From contig NZ_FNLO01000017.1 of NCBI RefSeq assembly GCF_900095735.1, positions 41,944 to 105,943 on the forward strand: 64,000 bases of DNA, in the 5' to 3' direction. Position 1 is the stretch's first letter. The number at the start of each line of letters is the position of its first letter. Positions 9,426 to 18,829 of the stretch are shown piece by piece. The translations under genes were made by a program, and so were the position numbers. This stretch comes from Chitinasiproducens palmae. GTDB taxonomy: Bacteria > Pseudomonadota > Gammaproteobacteria > Burkholderiales > Burkholderiaceae. The notes under the pieces are model-generated. The model worked only from the letters and a program-made list of their open reading frames with translations, did no database searches and had not been told where the DNA came from.

Positions 9426-10625
9426 ATGTCCAATCCGACTCGACATCCCCGCTCGCTGATCTCGCTGATCTCGCTGATCTCGCTGGCGTGCGTGGCGCTC
9501 GCTTGCGCCTCCCACGCGTCGGCGCAAACCGCCGTCACGCCCAATAGCGGCGTGGCAGCCACCGGCGCTTCGTCCGTACCTTCCGCCTCGTCCGTCGTTG
9601 GCCGCGACACGCAACCGGCCGGCGCGGCAACGCAGCATGCCTCAGACGCTGACACGCCGAGCGCGACGGCGGACGGCGCGACCGAGGCCGGGCCAACGAC
9701 ACCGCTCGGCATCGGGCTCGAAGGGCTGCCCTACCCCGCACCGGTCTCCCTGTTGCCACTGGTCAACGCCGGCCAGGACGTACGCACGGCCTATATGGAC
9801 ATTGCAGCGCGTGGACAACCGAACGGTCGCACCATCGTCCTGCTGCATGGCAAGAACTTCGGCGGCTTCTACTGGCGTCGCGTGATCGACGTTCTGAGCG
9901 CCCAGGGCTTCCGGGTCGTGGTGCCCGACCAGATCGGCTTCGGACGCTCCAGCAAACCCGATCTCGCGTACAGCTTCGATCTGCTCGCCGCGAACACGAT
10001 CGCGCTGCTGGACCACCTACGGCTCGGTTCGGTGATCGTGCTCGGCCATTCAATGGGCGGCATGCTCGCCATTCACCTGGCGAGCTCCTATCCGGACCGC
10101 GTACAGCGGCTCGTCCTTGAGGATCCGATCGGTCTGGAAGACTACCGGCAGCACATTCCGCCGCAAACCATCGAGGCACGCTACGCCGCGCAACTGAAGG
10201 AAACGCCCCAGGCCTACCGCGACTATGTCGCCGGCTATTTTGCCGGCCCGTCGCAAGCTATCGATTGGCTTGCCGAACCGTACATCCGGCTCAAGCGCAG
10301 TGCGGAATATCCACGCTTCGCGAAGGCGTCCGCGCTGACGTCACAGATGATCTACCAGCAGCCGGTGTTGGCCTCGCTACCGCGCATCAAGGCGCCGACC
10401 TTGCTGATCGTCGGCGGCAAGGACCGCACCGCGCCAGGCAAGGCGCAGGCATCGGCGGCCGAGCGGGGCAAGCTGGGACAGATGCCGCAACTGACGCGCG
10501 ACGCCGCGCGAGCCATTCCGAATGCGCGCGTTGTGGAGATCCCCGATACCGGTCACATTCCGCACATCGAGTCGCCGGAAGCCTTCGATCGGGCGGTGAC
10601 GGCGTTTCTCGCGCCGGGGCACTGA
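9426..10625 (+). CDS. Exported alpha/beta hydrolase
   Basis: Probable periplasmic or secreted esterase-type hydrolase of 399 residues; substrate unknown. The N-terminus has a signal peptide whose hydrophobic core is the tandem LISLISLISLACVALA, ending near ASAQ. A disordered Ala/Thr/Ser stretch runs to about residue 95. The hydrolase fold follows: oxyanion-hole region LLHGKNFGGFYW, nucleophile elbow GHSMGG (Ser209), acid in VGGKDRTAPG and catalytic His in DTGHIPHIE. It stands alone; ribA is convergent, with only 11 bp between the stop codons. Confidence 0.9.
   Translation: MSNPTRHPRSLISLISLISLACVALACASHASAQTAVTPNSGVAATGASSVPSASSVVGRDTQPAGAATQHASDADTPSATADGATEAGPTTPLGIGLEGLPYPAPVSLLPLVNAGQDVRTAYMDIAARGQPNGRTIVLLHGKNFGGFYWRRVIDVLSAQGFRVVVPDQIGFGRSSKPDLAYSFDLLAANTIALLDHLRLGSVIVLGHSMGGMLAIHLASSYPDRVQRLVLEDPIGLEDYRQHIPPQTIEARYAAQLKETPQAYRDYVAGYFAGPSQAIDWLAEPYIRLKRSAEYPRFAKASALTSQMIYQQPVLASLPRIKAPTLLIVGGKDRTAPGKAQASAAERGKLGQMPQLTRDAARAIPNARVVEIPDTGHIPHIESPEAFDRAVTAFLAPGH
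9456..9482 (+). repeat. 9-bp repeat inside a signal peptide
   Basis: Three perfect copies of ctgatctcg (Leu-Ile-Ser) form the hydrophobic core of the hydrolase signal peptide. Gain or loss of a unit would change the length of the core but keep the frame. Confidence 0.85.
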
Positions 10626-10636
10626 ACGGACGACGG

Positions 10637-11308
10637 TCAGCGAGGGGCGTCGGCGCCCGATGCGTCGAGTTCGAGCATATGGCCCAGGCGCTGCTGCTTG
10701 GCCTGCAGGTAGCGACGGTTTTCCGGGTTGACATCGACGGTCAGCGGCAGGCGCTCGGCGACGACGATGCCGGCGCTCTGCAGGGCGTCGATCTTGCGCG
10801 GATTGTTGCTGAGCAAACGCACCGCCTGCACCCCGAGGTCACGCAGCATCGCCGCCGCCGCGTCGTAGCGGCGCGCGTCGACCGGCAGTCCCAATGCCGT
10901 ATTCGCGTCGACCGTGTCACGCCCGGCGTCCTGCAGCATGTACGCGCGAATCTTGTTGGCCAGGCCGATCCCCCGCCCCTCCTGGCCGCGCAGATAGAGG
11001 ACCACGCCAAGCCCCGCCTGCGCCACGCGATCGAGCGCCGCACCGAGCTGCTGCCCACAGTCGCAACGCAGCGAACCCAGCGCATCGCCCGTCAGGCACT
11101 CGGAGTGAAGGCGCGTGAGCACCGGCTCGCCCCCGCTCACCTCGCCCTTCACGATCGCCAGGTGTTCGACGTCGCTGGTTTCGTCCCGGAACGCGATCGC
11201 GAGGAATTCGCCATGGAGGGTCGGCAAGCGAGACGTCGCGACGCGCGTGACTCGCGCCGGTTCCACCGGTTCACTTGGGGGCAACGTCGAAACGGAAGGC
11301 AGGGACAT
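10637..11308 (-). CDS. ribA: GTP cyclohydrolase II
   Basis: First committed enzyme of riboflavin synthesis: opens GTP to 2,5-diamino-6-ribosylamino-4-pyrimidinone 5'-phosphate. The 223-residue protein has the zinc Cys set [17 protein letters not shown], the substrate-binding [15 protein letters not shown] and the C-terminal LLSNNPRKI motif. It is a stand-alone RibA without a fused RibB domain. I took the start at MSLPSVST; the frame continues upstream but has no family sequence there. It follows the purine permease by 20 bp on the same strand, a plausible guanine/GTP-linked pair. Confidence 0.95.
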   Translation of the reverse strand: MSLPSVSTLPPSEPVEPARVTRVATSRLPTLHGEFLAIAFRDETSDVEHLAIVKGEVSGGEPVLTRLHSECLTGDALGSLRCDCGQQLGAALDRVAQAGLGVVLYLRGQEGRGIGLANKIRAYMLQDAGRDTVDANTALGLPVDARRYDAAAAMLRDLGVQAVRLLSNNPRKIDALQSAGIVVAERLPLTVDVNPENRRYLQAKQQRLGHMLELDASGADAPR

Positions 11309-11328
11309 GGAAAGCGGCGAGACCGGCC

Positions 11329-12630
11329 CTAGCCGGCGGCAAGGTAGACGAAACGGAAAACGAACAGCGCCGCGATCACCCATACGACCTTGGCAACGTC
11401 GCGCATTTTACCGCATAGCAGCTTCAGCACCGCGTAGGCGATGAAACCGAACGCGACGCCGTCGGCGATCGAGTACGTGAACGGCATCGTCAGCGTGGTC
11501 AGCGCCGCGGGCACTGCTTCGGACGCGTCCAACCAGTCGAGATCGGCCAGATCGCGCAGCATCAGGCAGGCGACGTAGAGCAACGCGGGCGCCGTCGCAT
11601 AGGCCGGCACGGCGCCGGCCAATGGCGAGAAGAACAGCGCGAGCACGAACAACACCGCCACGACAATCGCGGTCATGCCCGTGCGTCCACCTGCCTGGAC
11701 CCCCGACGCACTTTCGACGAAGGCGGTGGTCGACGACGTGCCGAGCATCGCGCCCGCGACGATCGCCGTGCTGTCGGCCAGCAACGCCCGATTGAGACGC
11801 GCCATCTTCCCCTGCGTGAGCAGGCCGGCGCGGTTCGCCACGCCCATCAGCGTGCCTGTCGCGTCGAACAGTTCGACCAGGAAGAAGACCAGCACGACAT
11901 TGACGATGCCGGTGGACAACGCGCCCTTGATATCGAGCGCGAACAGGGTCGGCGCGATCGACGGCGGCGTCGAGACCACGCCGTGGAACACGTTCTGGTC
12001 GAAGATGAAACTGAGCACGGTCACCAGCAGGATGCCGAGCAGGATGGCACCGCGAACCCGCCAGTAGTCGAGCGCAACGATCGCGAAAAAGCCGATTGCC
12101 GAGAGCGCGATGGCGGGCTTGCGCAGGTCGCCGAGCGCAACGAAGGTTGCCGGATGCGCGACGACGTAGCCCGCCGACTTCAGTGCGATGAGCGCCAGGA
12201 ACAGTCCGATGCCGCTGGTGATCGCAATGCGCAGCGAGCGCGGAATGCCCCGCACGATGGCCTCGCGCAAGCCGACCAGACTGACCAGCAGGAACAGGCA
12301 GCCCGACAGGAACACCGCGCCGAGGCCCGCCTGCCAGCTGAAACCCATGCCCTTGACGACCGTGTATGCGAAATAGGCGTTTAGGCCCATGCCGGGCGCG
12401 CAGGCAATCGGATAATTCGCGTAGAGGCCCATCACCAGGCTGGCGATGGCCGCGACCAGGCAGGTGGCGACGAAGACGGCCTCGCGCGGCATCCCGGCAT
12501 CCGCAAGGATGGACGGATTGACGAACACGATGTAGGCCATCGTCAGGAAGGTCGTCAAGCCGGCGAGCAGCTCCGTCTTGAAATCCGTCTTCGCTTCATC
12601 GAAGCCGAAGTAGCGTTTGATCGCCTGCAT
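11329..12630 (-). CDS. NCS2-family adenine/guanine/hypoxanthine permease
   Basis: Inner-membrane nucleobase-proton symporter of the AzgA/GhxP branch. It has 433 residues with about 12-14 hydrophobic segments. The characteristic starts are [34 protein letters not shown], followed by [10 protein letters not shown]; later motifs include [22 protein letters not shown] and the [13 protein letters not shown] and [22 protein letters not shown] regions. Substrate preference cannot be set from sequence. The start ATG at 12630 fits the family; an upstream extension in frame does not. It lies just upstream of ribA. Confidence 0.93.
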   Translation of the reverse strand: MQAIKRYFGFDEAKTDFKTELLAGLTTFLTMAYIVFVNPSILADAGMPREAVFVATCLVAAIASLVMGLYANYPIACAPGMGLNAYFAYTVVKGMGFSWQAGLGAVFLSGCLFLLVSLVGLREAIVRGIPRSLRIAITSGIGLFLALIALKSAGYVVAHPATFVALGDLRKPAIALSAIGFFAIVALDYWRVRGAILLGILLVTVLSFIFDQNVFHGVVSTPPSIAPTLFALDIKGALSTGIVNVVLVFFLVELFDATGTLMGVANRAGLLTQGKMARLNRALLADSTAIVAGAMLGTSSTTAFVESASGVQAGGRTGMTAIVVAVLFVLALFFSPLAGAVPAYATAPALLYVACLMLRDLADLDWLDASEAVPAALTTLTMPFTYSIADGVAFGFIAYAVLKLLCGKMRDVAKVVWVIAALFVFRFVYLAAG

Positions 12631-13171
12631 GGCGGCTCCAACGAAATCCAGAAAAAGATTGACCGCGCCACGCCGCCCGCCCATTCACCGCGCCAGGCGA
12701 AGCGCGCGGGCCACGGCACGGAACCCGATCCGACCGCGGTGCGCTGGCATGCCATGGCAGACCGGTGGCGGAGCGATACGGGTCGGCCAGCGTCGGAAAA
12801 CCAGCCCGGCATGCCCCGGAAACCCGCGCGGCGCCTGCAGGACGGTCCGCTCAGCGCACGCCATCGACGATCCAGGCTGCTTGCGAGCGCGCCGTTTCCG
12901 CCGCCTGACTCGAGCCGGGCGTTACCGCGCGGGCGGGTTCGTGGTCGGCGTGGCCGGCTTGGCCGGTGTCAAGGGCGCCATGATATGCGATAACGCGCAA
13001 AGCCGCCCTTCGGCGCCTTTCAGCGCCCGCCACTGCACGTCGGCCGGACCGTCGCCGAAATACGACGCCTCGCTGCGTGGTTGCTCCAGGGATTTAAGTT
13101 CGTCTATGCTTGCCGACACGGCCCGTAGAGCGCCGTCGCATGCCCGATAAGACAGTCGACAGGAAGAGAAC
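12631..13171. other. 541-bp spacer upstream of HU and the permease
   Basis: Divergent spacer with no supported gene. It should hold promoters for both neighbours. The only element I can point to is a weak sigma-70-like pair before the HU gene. Confidence 0.5.
13081..13110 (+). promoter_or_regulatory. Weak candidate promoter for the HU gene
   Basis: TTGCTC at 13081-13086 and TATGCT at 13105-13110, separated by 18 bp, would give a leader of about 55 nt. The -35 matches only three positions, so this is tentative. Confidence 0.3.
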
Positions 13172-13459
13172 ATGAATAAAAGCGAACTGGCCGAGAAATT
13201 GGCCGCCGAGCTGGAAGTGTCTGCATCCCGTGGCCAGGAAATCGTCAACGCCTTCGTCTCCGTGGTGACGCAGGCGCTCAGCCGAGACGAGAGCGTGCAA
13301 ATCACCGGCTTCGGAACTTTCGCGCCGACCGAACGTGCCGCGCGCACCGGCCGCAATCCCGCGACCGGCGCTGCGTTGGAGATCGCCGCATCGTCGTCCG
13401 TGAAGTTCACCGTCGGCAGCGCGCTCAAGAACGCCGTCAACACGCAACGCAAGAAGTAA
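13172..13459 (+). CDS. HU-family DNA-binding protein
   Basis: Histone-like dimeric nucleoid protein of 95 residues. It begins MNKSELAEKLAAELEVSASRGQEIVNAF and carries the arm region GFGTFAPTERAARTGRNPATG and the C-terminal KFTVGSALKNAVN. The start has AGGAAGAGAAC upstream. It stands alone rather than in the lon-ppiD interval where hupB is found in E. coli. It could be HU-alpha, HU-beta or a third paralogue; sequence alone does not decide. Confidence 0.93.
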   Translation: MNKSELAEKLAAELEVSASRGQEIVNAFVSVVTQALSRDESVQITGFGTFAPTERAARTGRNPATGAALEIAASSSVKFTVGSALKNAVNTQRKK

Positions 13460-13591
13460 GGCCACGCGGGCCCCTGCCCGCCTGCCGCGCCTTTCCAAGT
13501 CGCCCTGCCCGTCGACGCCGTCGCGCGGGCTAGCGGTGCAGGCACGCTCAATGCTGATACGTTCCCGAGTCAGGTTAACGGGAGTACAGCG

Positions 13592-13909
13592 ATGAAACGT
13601 CTCGCCCTTTTTTGCGCCATCGTGCTGCACGCCGGTATTGGCGCAACGATTGCGTCGGCCGAGCCGACCCACGCCCAAGCTGCTTCCGCGCATCGTGCCT
13701 TACCGCCGATCCCGCCGGCGCCTGCCGCCACCGCCGAGCGGCACGCGCGCGCGATCGATGCCGATGACAGCGACGGAACGCCGTTCATTGTTCGTACACG
13801 CAGCGAACGGACTGCGGACGGCGCGATCGAGCGCTGGCACACCATCGAACTGCCGGTGGTCGAATCGCCTTCGGCCGGCTTGCATCCGGTCGGCAACGTC
13901 GCCATCTGA
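13592..13909 (+). CDS. Small exported protein of unknown function
   Basis: 105 residues, not recognised as any family. It begins MKRLALFCAIVLHAGIGATIASAEP, a convincing signal peptide with cleavage near ASA-EP. The mature part is short, Ala/Pro-rich and then polar, without Cys pairs. A GGGAG sequence seven bases before the ATG supports translation. A DUF2795 gene follows 44 bp downstream on the same strand and may share its transcript. Confidence 0.6.
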   Translation: MKRLALFCAIVLHAGIGATIASAEPTHAQAASAHRALPPIPPAPAATAERHARAIDADDSDGTPFIVRTRSERTADGAIERWHTIELPVVESPSAGLHPVGNVAI

Positions 13910-13953
13910 GCGACGCTCCCAACGCTTTGCCCTCGAAAAGGAGACGTGCGACG

Positions 13954-14190
13954 ATGAATCTGCGTTCCGCGATTGGACTTCCGTCTGACGACCAAGGTAG
14001 CCCTGATTCGTTTTCGGCCGTACTTGCCGAATTGCTGCAGTCCGTCGAGTTCCCGACCACCACCGATTGCCTGCGCGACGCGGCCCGCGGCCTTGGCGCA
14101 GGCAACGAGTTGAGCGCGGCGTTGCACGGCCTGCCCGAGCGAGAATATCAAGACGCCGACGACGTCACCACGGCGCTGGGTAATCGCTGA
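13954..14190 (+). CDS. DUF2795 domain protein
   Basis: 78-residue cytoplasmic protein. The segment AVLAELLQSVEFPTTTDCLRDAARGLGA followed by ELSAALHGLPEREYQDADDVTTALG fits the DUF2795 pattern (a short helical domain with a hydrophobic VEFP turn, then LPEREY and a helical end). Function is unknown for the family. The ATG at 13954 is chosen over an upstream one because AAAAGGAG precedes it by ten bases. Confidence 0.72.
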   Translation: MNLRSAIGLPSDDQGSPDSFSAVLAELLQSVEFPTTTDCLRDAARGLGAGNELSAALHGLPEREYQDADDVTTALGNR

Positions 14191-15214
14191 ACTGACGTCA
14201 CGTCGCGGTCACCTCTGGCAGTCGCCTCTGACGGTCACGACTCGCGGCCACATCTGCTGCTAACATCTGGCGCGGCCGAGCGCACGGCCGGCAACCGCCA
14301 AGCGGCTGTGGCAGTCACGCTTGCTTGCGCGTCGATACTTCCGCGGCCTGCCAGTCATCGATGCCAATCTGCGAGTCCTCGCCCGTCGCGCAAGAGGGCC
14401 GAAGGTAATCCCCGCCCCTTGAGATCGCTCGGTGTCCTGCGGCTGCGCCGTGGCTGGACAGCGACTGAGTCTCGCGTCTGGTCGCTGTCCGCGGCGATAC
14501 CCTAGGCCGCATGCCGTCGCGCCGACCGCCCCACCGGCAGCCAGCTGATGAGCCGTCTGTGCCGAGTGCACTGTTCAACACAAGCGTCAGCAACATGATC
14601 GACGCGGCTTGGCACGCACAGCTTGACTCCATCGGGCGTGCTGCCGCATTTCGACTGAGCCCGCGTGCCAACGCGACATGAGCGCAGCCCAAGCCAAACG
14701 TAGGCGCAACACAGGCACAGCAGAGGCACAGCGCAGCACCAACCGATCGATCCGATACCTAGCGCGCAACAGGCTGCGGGAAACTAAGCAACGCAAATCC
14801 GAGACTGCCTGAACACTGTCGCACGCATGTCATTTTTGACCGATTGCATGCCGAAGTGCCGACCGTCGCAACTTACCTTTGGCTCGGCTTTGCAAACAAA
14901 GCAGTCCGCGGGCTCGCCTGCGCTCCGCTGCCTCAAGCGAAGCCCGGGAGAAATTTTCAATCGCAGCCAGCACTTACAGTTCGGGAGGGCGTCGGGCGCG
15001 GTGTCTACGCGCAGCTTCGGTAAGCCCGCCCGCATGACCGCCGTCAAGTTGGCGCGGATCGTGCATTGCTTACCGCATCGACGTTTCGCACGGATGCGAA
15101 GCGCGCGACCGCCTATCCGCTTCCCAAGGAGGTGCGGATGCGCGGAAACAGCAGGTCGGGCGGCGAGGCCGAAACCCGACCGGCAACGACGACTTTTGAC
15201 TGGAGAAAAGAAAA
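14191..15214. other. 1-kb gene-free region
   Basis: No reading frame in this interval resembles a protein family. The stretch at about 14800-15000 is less GC-rich than its surroundings and could be decayed or acquired DNA, but I recognise no parent gene, tRNA or mobile-element end. The last 60 bp contain the leader and ribosome-binding site (GGAG) of the SYLF lipoprotein gene. Confidence 0.5.
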
Positions 15215-15799
15215 ATGCTGCGACGCGCTTTCATGATGAAGACTTCCGTAATGGTGGCTGCTGCCGGTATCTCGCTGGCTGCCTGTACGACCACGCCGCC
15301 GGCGGCGTCGCAGTCGGGCCAACTCGGCAAGCGTCAGGAAATCAACTCGGGCGTCGATTCGACCCTCGCCCGCCTGTACACGGCGGCGCCGGGTTCGCGT
15401 GAGCTGGTTGCCAAGGCGCGCGGCGTGCTGGTGTTCCCGTCGGTCGTCGCGGCAGGCTTCGTGGTCGGCGGCCAGTACGGCGAAGGCGCGCTGCGCGTCG
15501 GCGGCGCTACGGAAAACTACTACAAGACGCTGAGCGCGTCGGTGGGCCTGCAGATCGGCGCACAATCGAAGGCGCTCATCTTCCTGTTCATGACGCAGGA
15601 AGCGCTTGACCGTTTCCGCAACAGCAAGGGCTGGGCAGTGGGCGCGGACGCGTCGGTCGCCGTGCTGAAGATCGGCGCGAACGGCAACGTCGACACGAAC
15701 AGTGTGCGCGCGCCGGTGCAGGCTTTCGTGCTGACCAACGCCGGCCTGATGGCAAATCTGACGCTGGAAGGCACGAAGGTTTCGCCGCTGGGCGAGTAA
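15215..15799 (+). CDS. SYLF/Ysc84-domain lipoprotein
   Basis: 194-residue probable outer-membrane lipoprotein. The signal sequence ends in a lipobox (SLAAC, Cys24) followed by TTTPPAASQ. The rest is the lipid-binding SYLF domain, recognisable from AKARGVLVFPSVVAAGFVVGGQYGEGALRV, then GLQIGAQSKALIFLFMTQEAL and GADASVAV. Related proteins are abundant surface antigens in Burkholderia (family knowledge). GGAG lies nine bases before the first ATG. A hairpin terminator follows about 55 bp after the stop. Confidence 0.9.
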   Translation: MLRRAFMMKTSVMVAAAGISLAACTTTPPAASQSGQLGKRQEINSGVDSTLARLYTAAPGSRELVAKARGVLVFPSVVAAGFVVGGQYGEGALRVGGATENYYKTLSASVGLQIGAQSKALIFLFMTQEALDRFRNSKGWAVGADASVAVLKIGANGNVDTNSVRAPVQAFVLTNAGLMANLTLEGTKVSPLGE

Positions 15800-15853
15800 G
15801 CTGACGGCGGGGGCGGCGCTGACCGTCCCTGCTCGCGACGTCCAGGTCGAACC

Positions 15854-15903
15854 GACCCGGCAAGGCCCCTCGCATTGCAGGCGGCACTGCCGGGTCGTTT
15901 TAA
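15854..15903 (+). terminator. Terminator of the SYLF lipoprotein gene
   Basis: Nine-bp perfect stem (gacccggca / tgccgggtc) with a 25-nt GC-rich loop, followed by gtttt. It lies between convergent genes and may serve mainly the plus strand. Confidence 0.7.
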
Positions 15904-15939
15904 ATTCGGGCGCCGGCTAATGGGCGCCACGACGCGCGT

Positions 15940-17031
15940 TCAGCGTTTGCCGGGCGCAACCACCTCGATGGCGGCCGTATCGATCAATTTGAGCCGCGCC
16001 CGTTGCCGCGCCCGCGTCATCTTGCGGTAGACGTTCAGATACTGCTCCGCCATCGCGTGCGAGGTGAAGCGCGCCTCGAACCGCTCACGGATGGTTCGAC
16101 GCGACAGCTCGCCCAATCGGTTCAGCGCCGCCAGCGCGCCGATCTCGTCCTCGACGACGAAGCCCGTGACACCGTTGTCGATCACCTCGTGCACCGAGCC
16201 ACGATTGAAGGCAATGACCGGCGTGCCGCAGGCCATCGCCTCGATCATCGACAGCCCGAACGGCTCAGGCCAATCGAGCGGGCACAGCAGCGCGTGCGCG
16301 TTGGCCAGGAAAGTCTGCTTCTCGCTCTCGCCGATCTCGCCGACGTAATCGACGCCAGGCAACTGCAACAGCGGCTTTACCACCTGTTCGAAATACGCGC
16401 GGTCCGCCTCGTCGATCTTGGCGGCAATGCGGATTGGCATGCCACTGCGACGCGCGATCGCAATCGCGCTATCCAGTCGTTTTTCGGGAGAAATGCGCCC
16501 GAGAAACGCAAGATAGGCGGGCTGGCTGTCGCCCAGTGAATAGAGGTTGGCCGGGATGCCGTCGTAGATCGTCTCCAGCCAGTGCGCCTGCGGCAGCATG
16601 CGGCGCTGCGCGGTCGAGGTCGAGATGACCGGCGCGGTGTCGAATGCGTCGAAGACCGGCTGTTGCTCCGGCAGGTCGAGCCGGCCATGCAAGGTCGTCA
16701 GGAATGGGGTGTCCTGGCGGGCAAACAGCGAAAACGAGTAGTAGTCGAGGTGGAAGTGCAGGACATCAAAGTCGCCGGCCCGCTGGCGCACCCGTTCCAG
16801 CAGCAGCATGTGCGGCGCGATGCGGTCGCGGATCGAGACATCGAAGCGCAGCGCGCGCGGCCAAACCGGCTCGAGCTTGGCCTCCGTGATCGAATCGCCG
16901 CTGGCGAACAGCGTGACGTCGTGGCCCAACTCGACCAGTGCCTCGGTCAAATAAGAGACGACACGCTCGGTGCCGCCATACAGCTTGGGTGGCACCGACT
17001 CCGTCAACGGGGCGATCTGTGCGATTCTCAT
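15940..17031 (-). CDS. Group 4 glycosyltransferase (GT-B)
   Basis: 363-residue cytoplasmic retaining glycosyltransferase. It begins MRIAQIAPLTESVPPKLYGGTERVVSYLTEAL, the sugar-acceptor half. The donor-binding half includes FLGRISPEKRLDSAI, the E-x7-E motif in EPFGLSMIEAMACGTPVIAFNRGS and the EVIDNGVTGF segment. AGGAGG lies five bases before the chosen ATG. It lies 220 bp downstream of otsA on the same strand, so a role in trehalose or glycan metabolism is possible, but the donor and acceptor cannot be read from sequence. Confidence 0.9.
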   Translation of the reverse strand: MRIAQIAPLTESVPPKLYGGTERVVSYLTEALVELGHDVTLFASGDSITEAKLEPVWPRALRFDVSIRDRIAPHMLLLERVRQRAGDFDVLHFHLDYYSFSLFARQDTPFLTTLHGRLDLPEQQPVFDAFDTAPVISTSTAQRRMLPQAHWLETIYDGIPANLYSLGDSQPAYLAFLGRISPEKRLDSAIAIARRSGMPIRIAAKIDEADRAYFEQVVKPLLQLPGVDYVGEIGESEKQTFLANAHALLCPLDWPEPFGLSMIEAMACGTPVIAFNRGSVHEVIDNGVTGFVVEDEIGALAALNRLGELSRRTIRERFEARFTSHAMAEQYLNVYRKMTRARQRARLKLIDTAAIEVVAPGKR

Positions 17032-17251
17032 CGCGTTCCTCCTATCAACTCGGCAAAGCGACTCGCGGTCGATCGCAAAGTGCGCTGCGGGCCGCCGCCG
17101 CATGTACGCGCGGGCCGCTCGGCCGCCAAGCCGCGTCAGGGGCGCGTCAGGGGGCGTCGTGCCGGCGGCCGTGCGCAACTCGGAAATCCCGGGCAGCGGA
17201 GCATTCGGCCTGCGCGCCCCGAAGCCGCCGGGCCGTCGGGGCCTTTTACGC

Positions 17252-18628
17252 TCAAGCGCTTGCTTTCAAATCCCGCAGGAAGGTATCCCGCCAGACGCCC
17301 AGATCATTGGTACGCAACGCGGCGAGCATGCTTTGGTGACGCTCCCGACGTTCGTCCAACGGCATCTTCAGCCCCCGGATCAGCGCTTCGGCCATTCCGG
17401 CGATATCGTGTGGATTGACGATCAACGCCGCGTCGAGTTCCGCCGCCGCACCCGCGAAGCGCGACAGCACCAGCACGCCGGGGTCGTCCGGATCCTGGGC
17501 CGCGACATATTCCTTCGCGACCAGGTTCATGCCGTCTCGCAATGGCGTGACGAAACCCACTTGCGCGAGACGGAACAGCGACATCAACACCCACCGGTCG
17601 TAGCGGCGATTCAGATAGCGGATCGGCGTGTAGTTGAGTCCGGAAAACCGGCCATTGATCCGCCCGGCCTCGTACTCCAGCGTACGCCTGATCTGCTGGT
17701 AAGTGGCGACGTCGCTGCGCGTCGGTGGCGCGATCTGCACCAGACTGACCTGATTCTGCAAATCCGGCGAGCTTTCCAGCAACTGTTCGAACGCCTTGAA
17801 GCGCTCGACGATGCCCTTCGAATAGTCGAGCCGGTCGACGCTCATCACCAGCTTGCGATTCTCGACACTGGTCCGCAGCTCGCGCACTTCCTTGCGCTTC
17901 GCATAGCGCGCGGCCTGATCGGCGATCTCGTCCGGGAACACGCCGATCCGATAGACGCCGGTGCGCAGCTTGCGGCCGTAGGCCTGTACGTCACGGCCTT
18001 TCGCGACGCCATGTGCGTGACGAACGATGTAGTCCTGAAACGCCTGCTCGTCTTCATCGGTCTGGAAACCGACCACGTCGTAGCAGCTGAGCGACTTGAG
18101 CAGTTCCTCGTGTACCGGCACGTTCAGGATGACCTGCGGCGCCGGAAAAGGAATATGCAGGAAGTAGCCGATCCGGTTCTTGACGCCGGCGAGACGCAGT
18201 TCCTCTGCGAAGGGGATCAGGTGATAGTCGTGCACCCAGATGACGTCATCGGGCTTCAGCAGCGGCAGCAGTTGGCGCGCCAGCCACGCATTGACGCGGC
18301 GGTAGCCGGCATACTCGTGCCGGTCGAAGTGCGCCAGGTCGTTGCGGTAGTGAAAGACCGGCCACAGCGTGCCGTTGGAGAAGCCCTTGTAGTACTGGTC
18401 GTAGTCGCGGCGGGAGAGGTCGACGGTGGCGAACGTAACGTTGCCTTCCTGAACGATGTGAGGAGGCCGGTGGCTTGCGCCTTCGGTGACGGTGTCCCCG
18501 CTCCAGCCAAACCACACCCCGCCCATGTCTTTCAGCGCGCCGAATACCCCGACAGCCAGGCCACCCGACGACCCCTTGCTCTCGGTAGGCGTCGCGACCC
18601 GGTTTGATACGACTACTAGACGACTCAT
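17252..18628 (-). CDS. otsA: Trehalose-6-phosphate synthase (GT20)
   Basis: Makes trehalose 6-phosphate from UDP-glucose and glucose 6-phosphate in the cytoplasm. The 458 residues match the family length. Motifs are MSRLVVVSNRV, the GG of the UDP-glucose loop (SSGGLAVGV), WPVFHYR, VHDYHLIPFAEELR, GFFLHIPFP-like GYFLHIPFPAPQ, SVDRLDYSKGI and the C-terminal TPLRDGMNLVAKEYVAAQ. No OtsB phosphatase is next to it; the neighbours are a GT4 enzyme and an MscS channel. Osmoprotectant synthesis beside a mechanosensitive channel suggests an osmotic-stress neighbourhood (inference). Confidence 0.96.
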   Translation of the reverse strand: MSRLVVVSNRVATPTESKGSSGGLAVGVFGALKDMGGVWFGWSGDTVTEGASHRPPHIVQEGNVTFATVDLSRRDYDQYYKGFSNGTLWPVFHYRNDLAHFDRHEYAGYRRVNAWLARQLLPLLKPDDVIWVHDYHLIPFAEELRLAGVKNRIGYFLHIPFPAPQVILNVPVHEELLKSLSCYDVVGFQTDEDEQAFQDYIVRHAHGVAKGRDVQAYGRKLRTGVYRIGVFPDEIADQAARYAKRKEVRELRTSVENRKLVMSVDRLDYSKGIVERFKAFEQLLESSPDLQNQVSLVQIAPPTRSDVATYQQIRRTLEYEAGRINGRFSGLNYTPIRYLNRRYDRWVLMSLFRLAQVGFVTPLRDGMNLVAKEYVAAQDPDDPGVLVLSRFAGAAAELDAALIVNPHDIAGMAEALIRGLKMPLDERRERHQSMLAALRTNDLGVWRDTFLRDLKASA

Positions 18629-18829
18629 CGATACGTTTGTCCGTGCCCCAGGCGCTGGGACGGCGTCAGGATGCGCATGCCGTCAGCGCACGCATGCCGC
18701 GCGCGCAGGCGCCGCGGCGACTGGCCATCCCGGCTCTCCCGGCCCGTATGGGGCTGATTTTGAGATTATTCATGATACACCATGCAACTTTCCGGCCCGA
18801 GCCGCCGCAACGGCCGGGCCGCCCGGTGT

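Noticed and set aside
14784..15047. 87-codon minus-strand frame in the gene-free kilobase
   Set aside because: No ribosome-binding site, no family signature, and the composition is typical of chance frames here.
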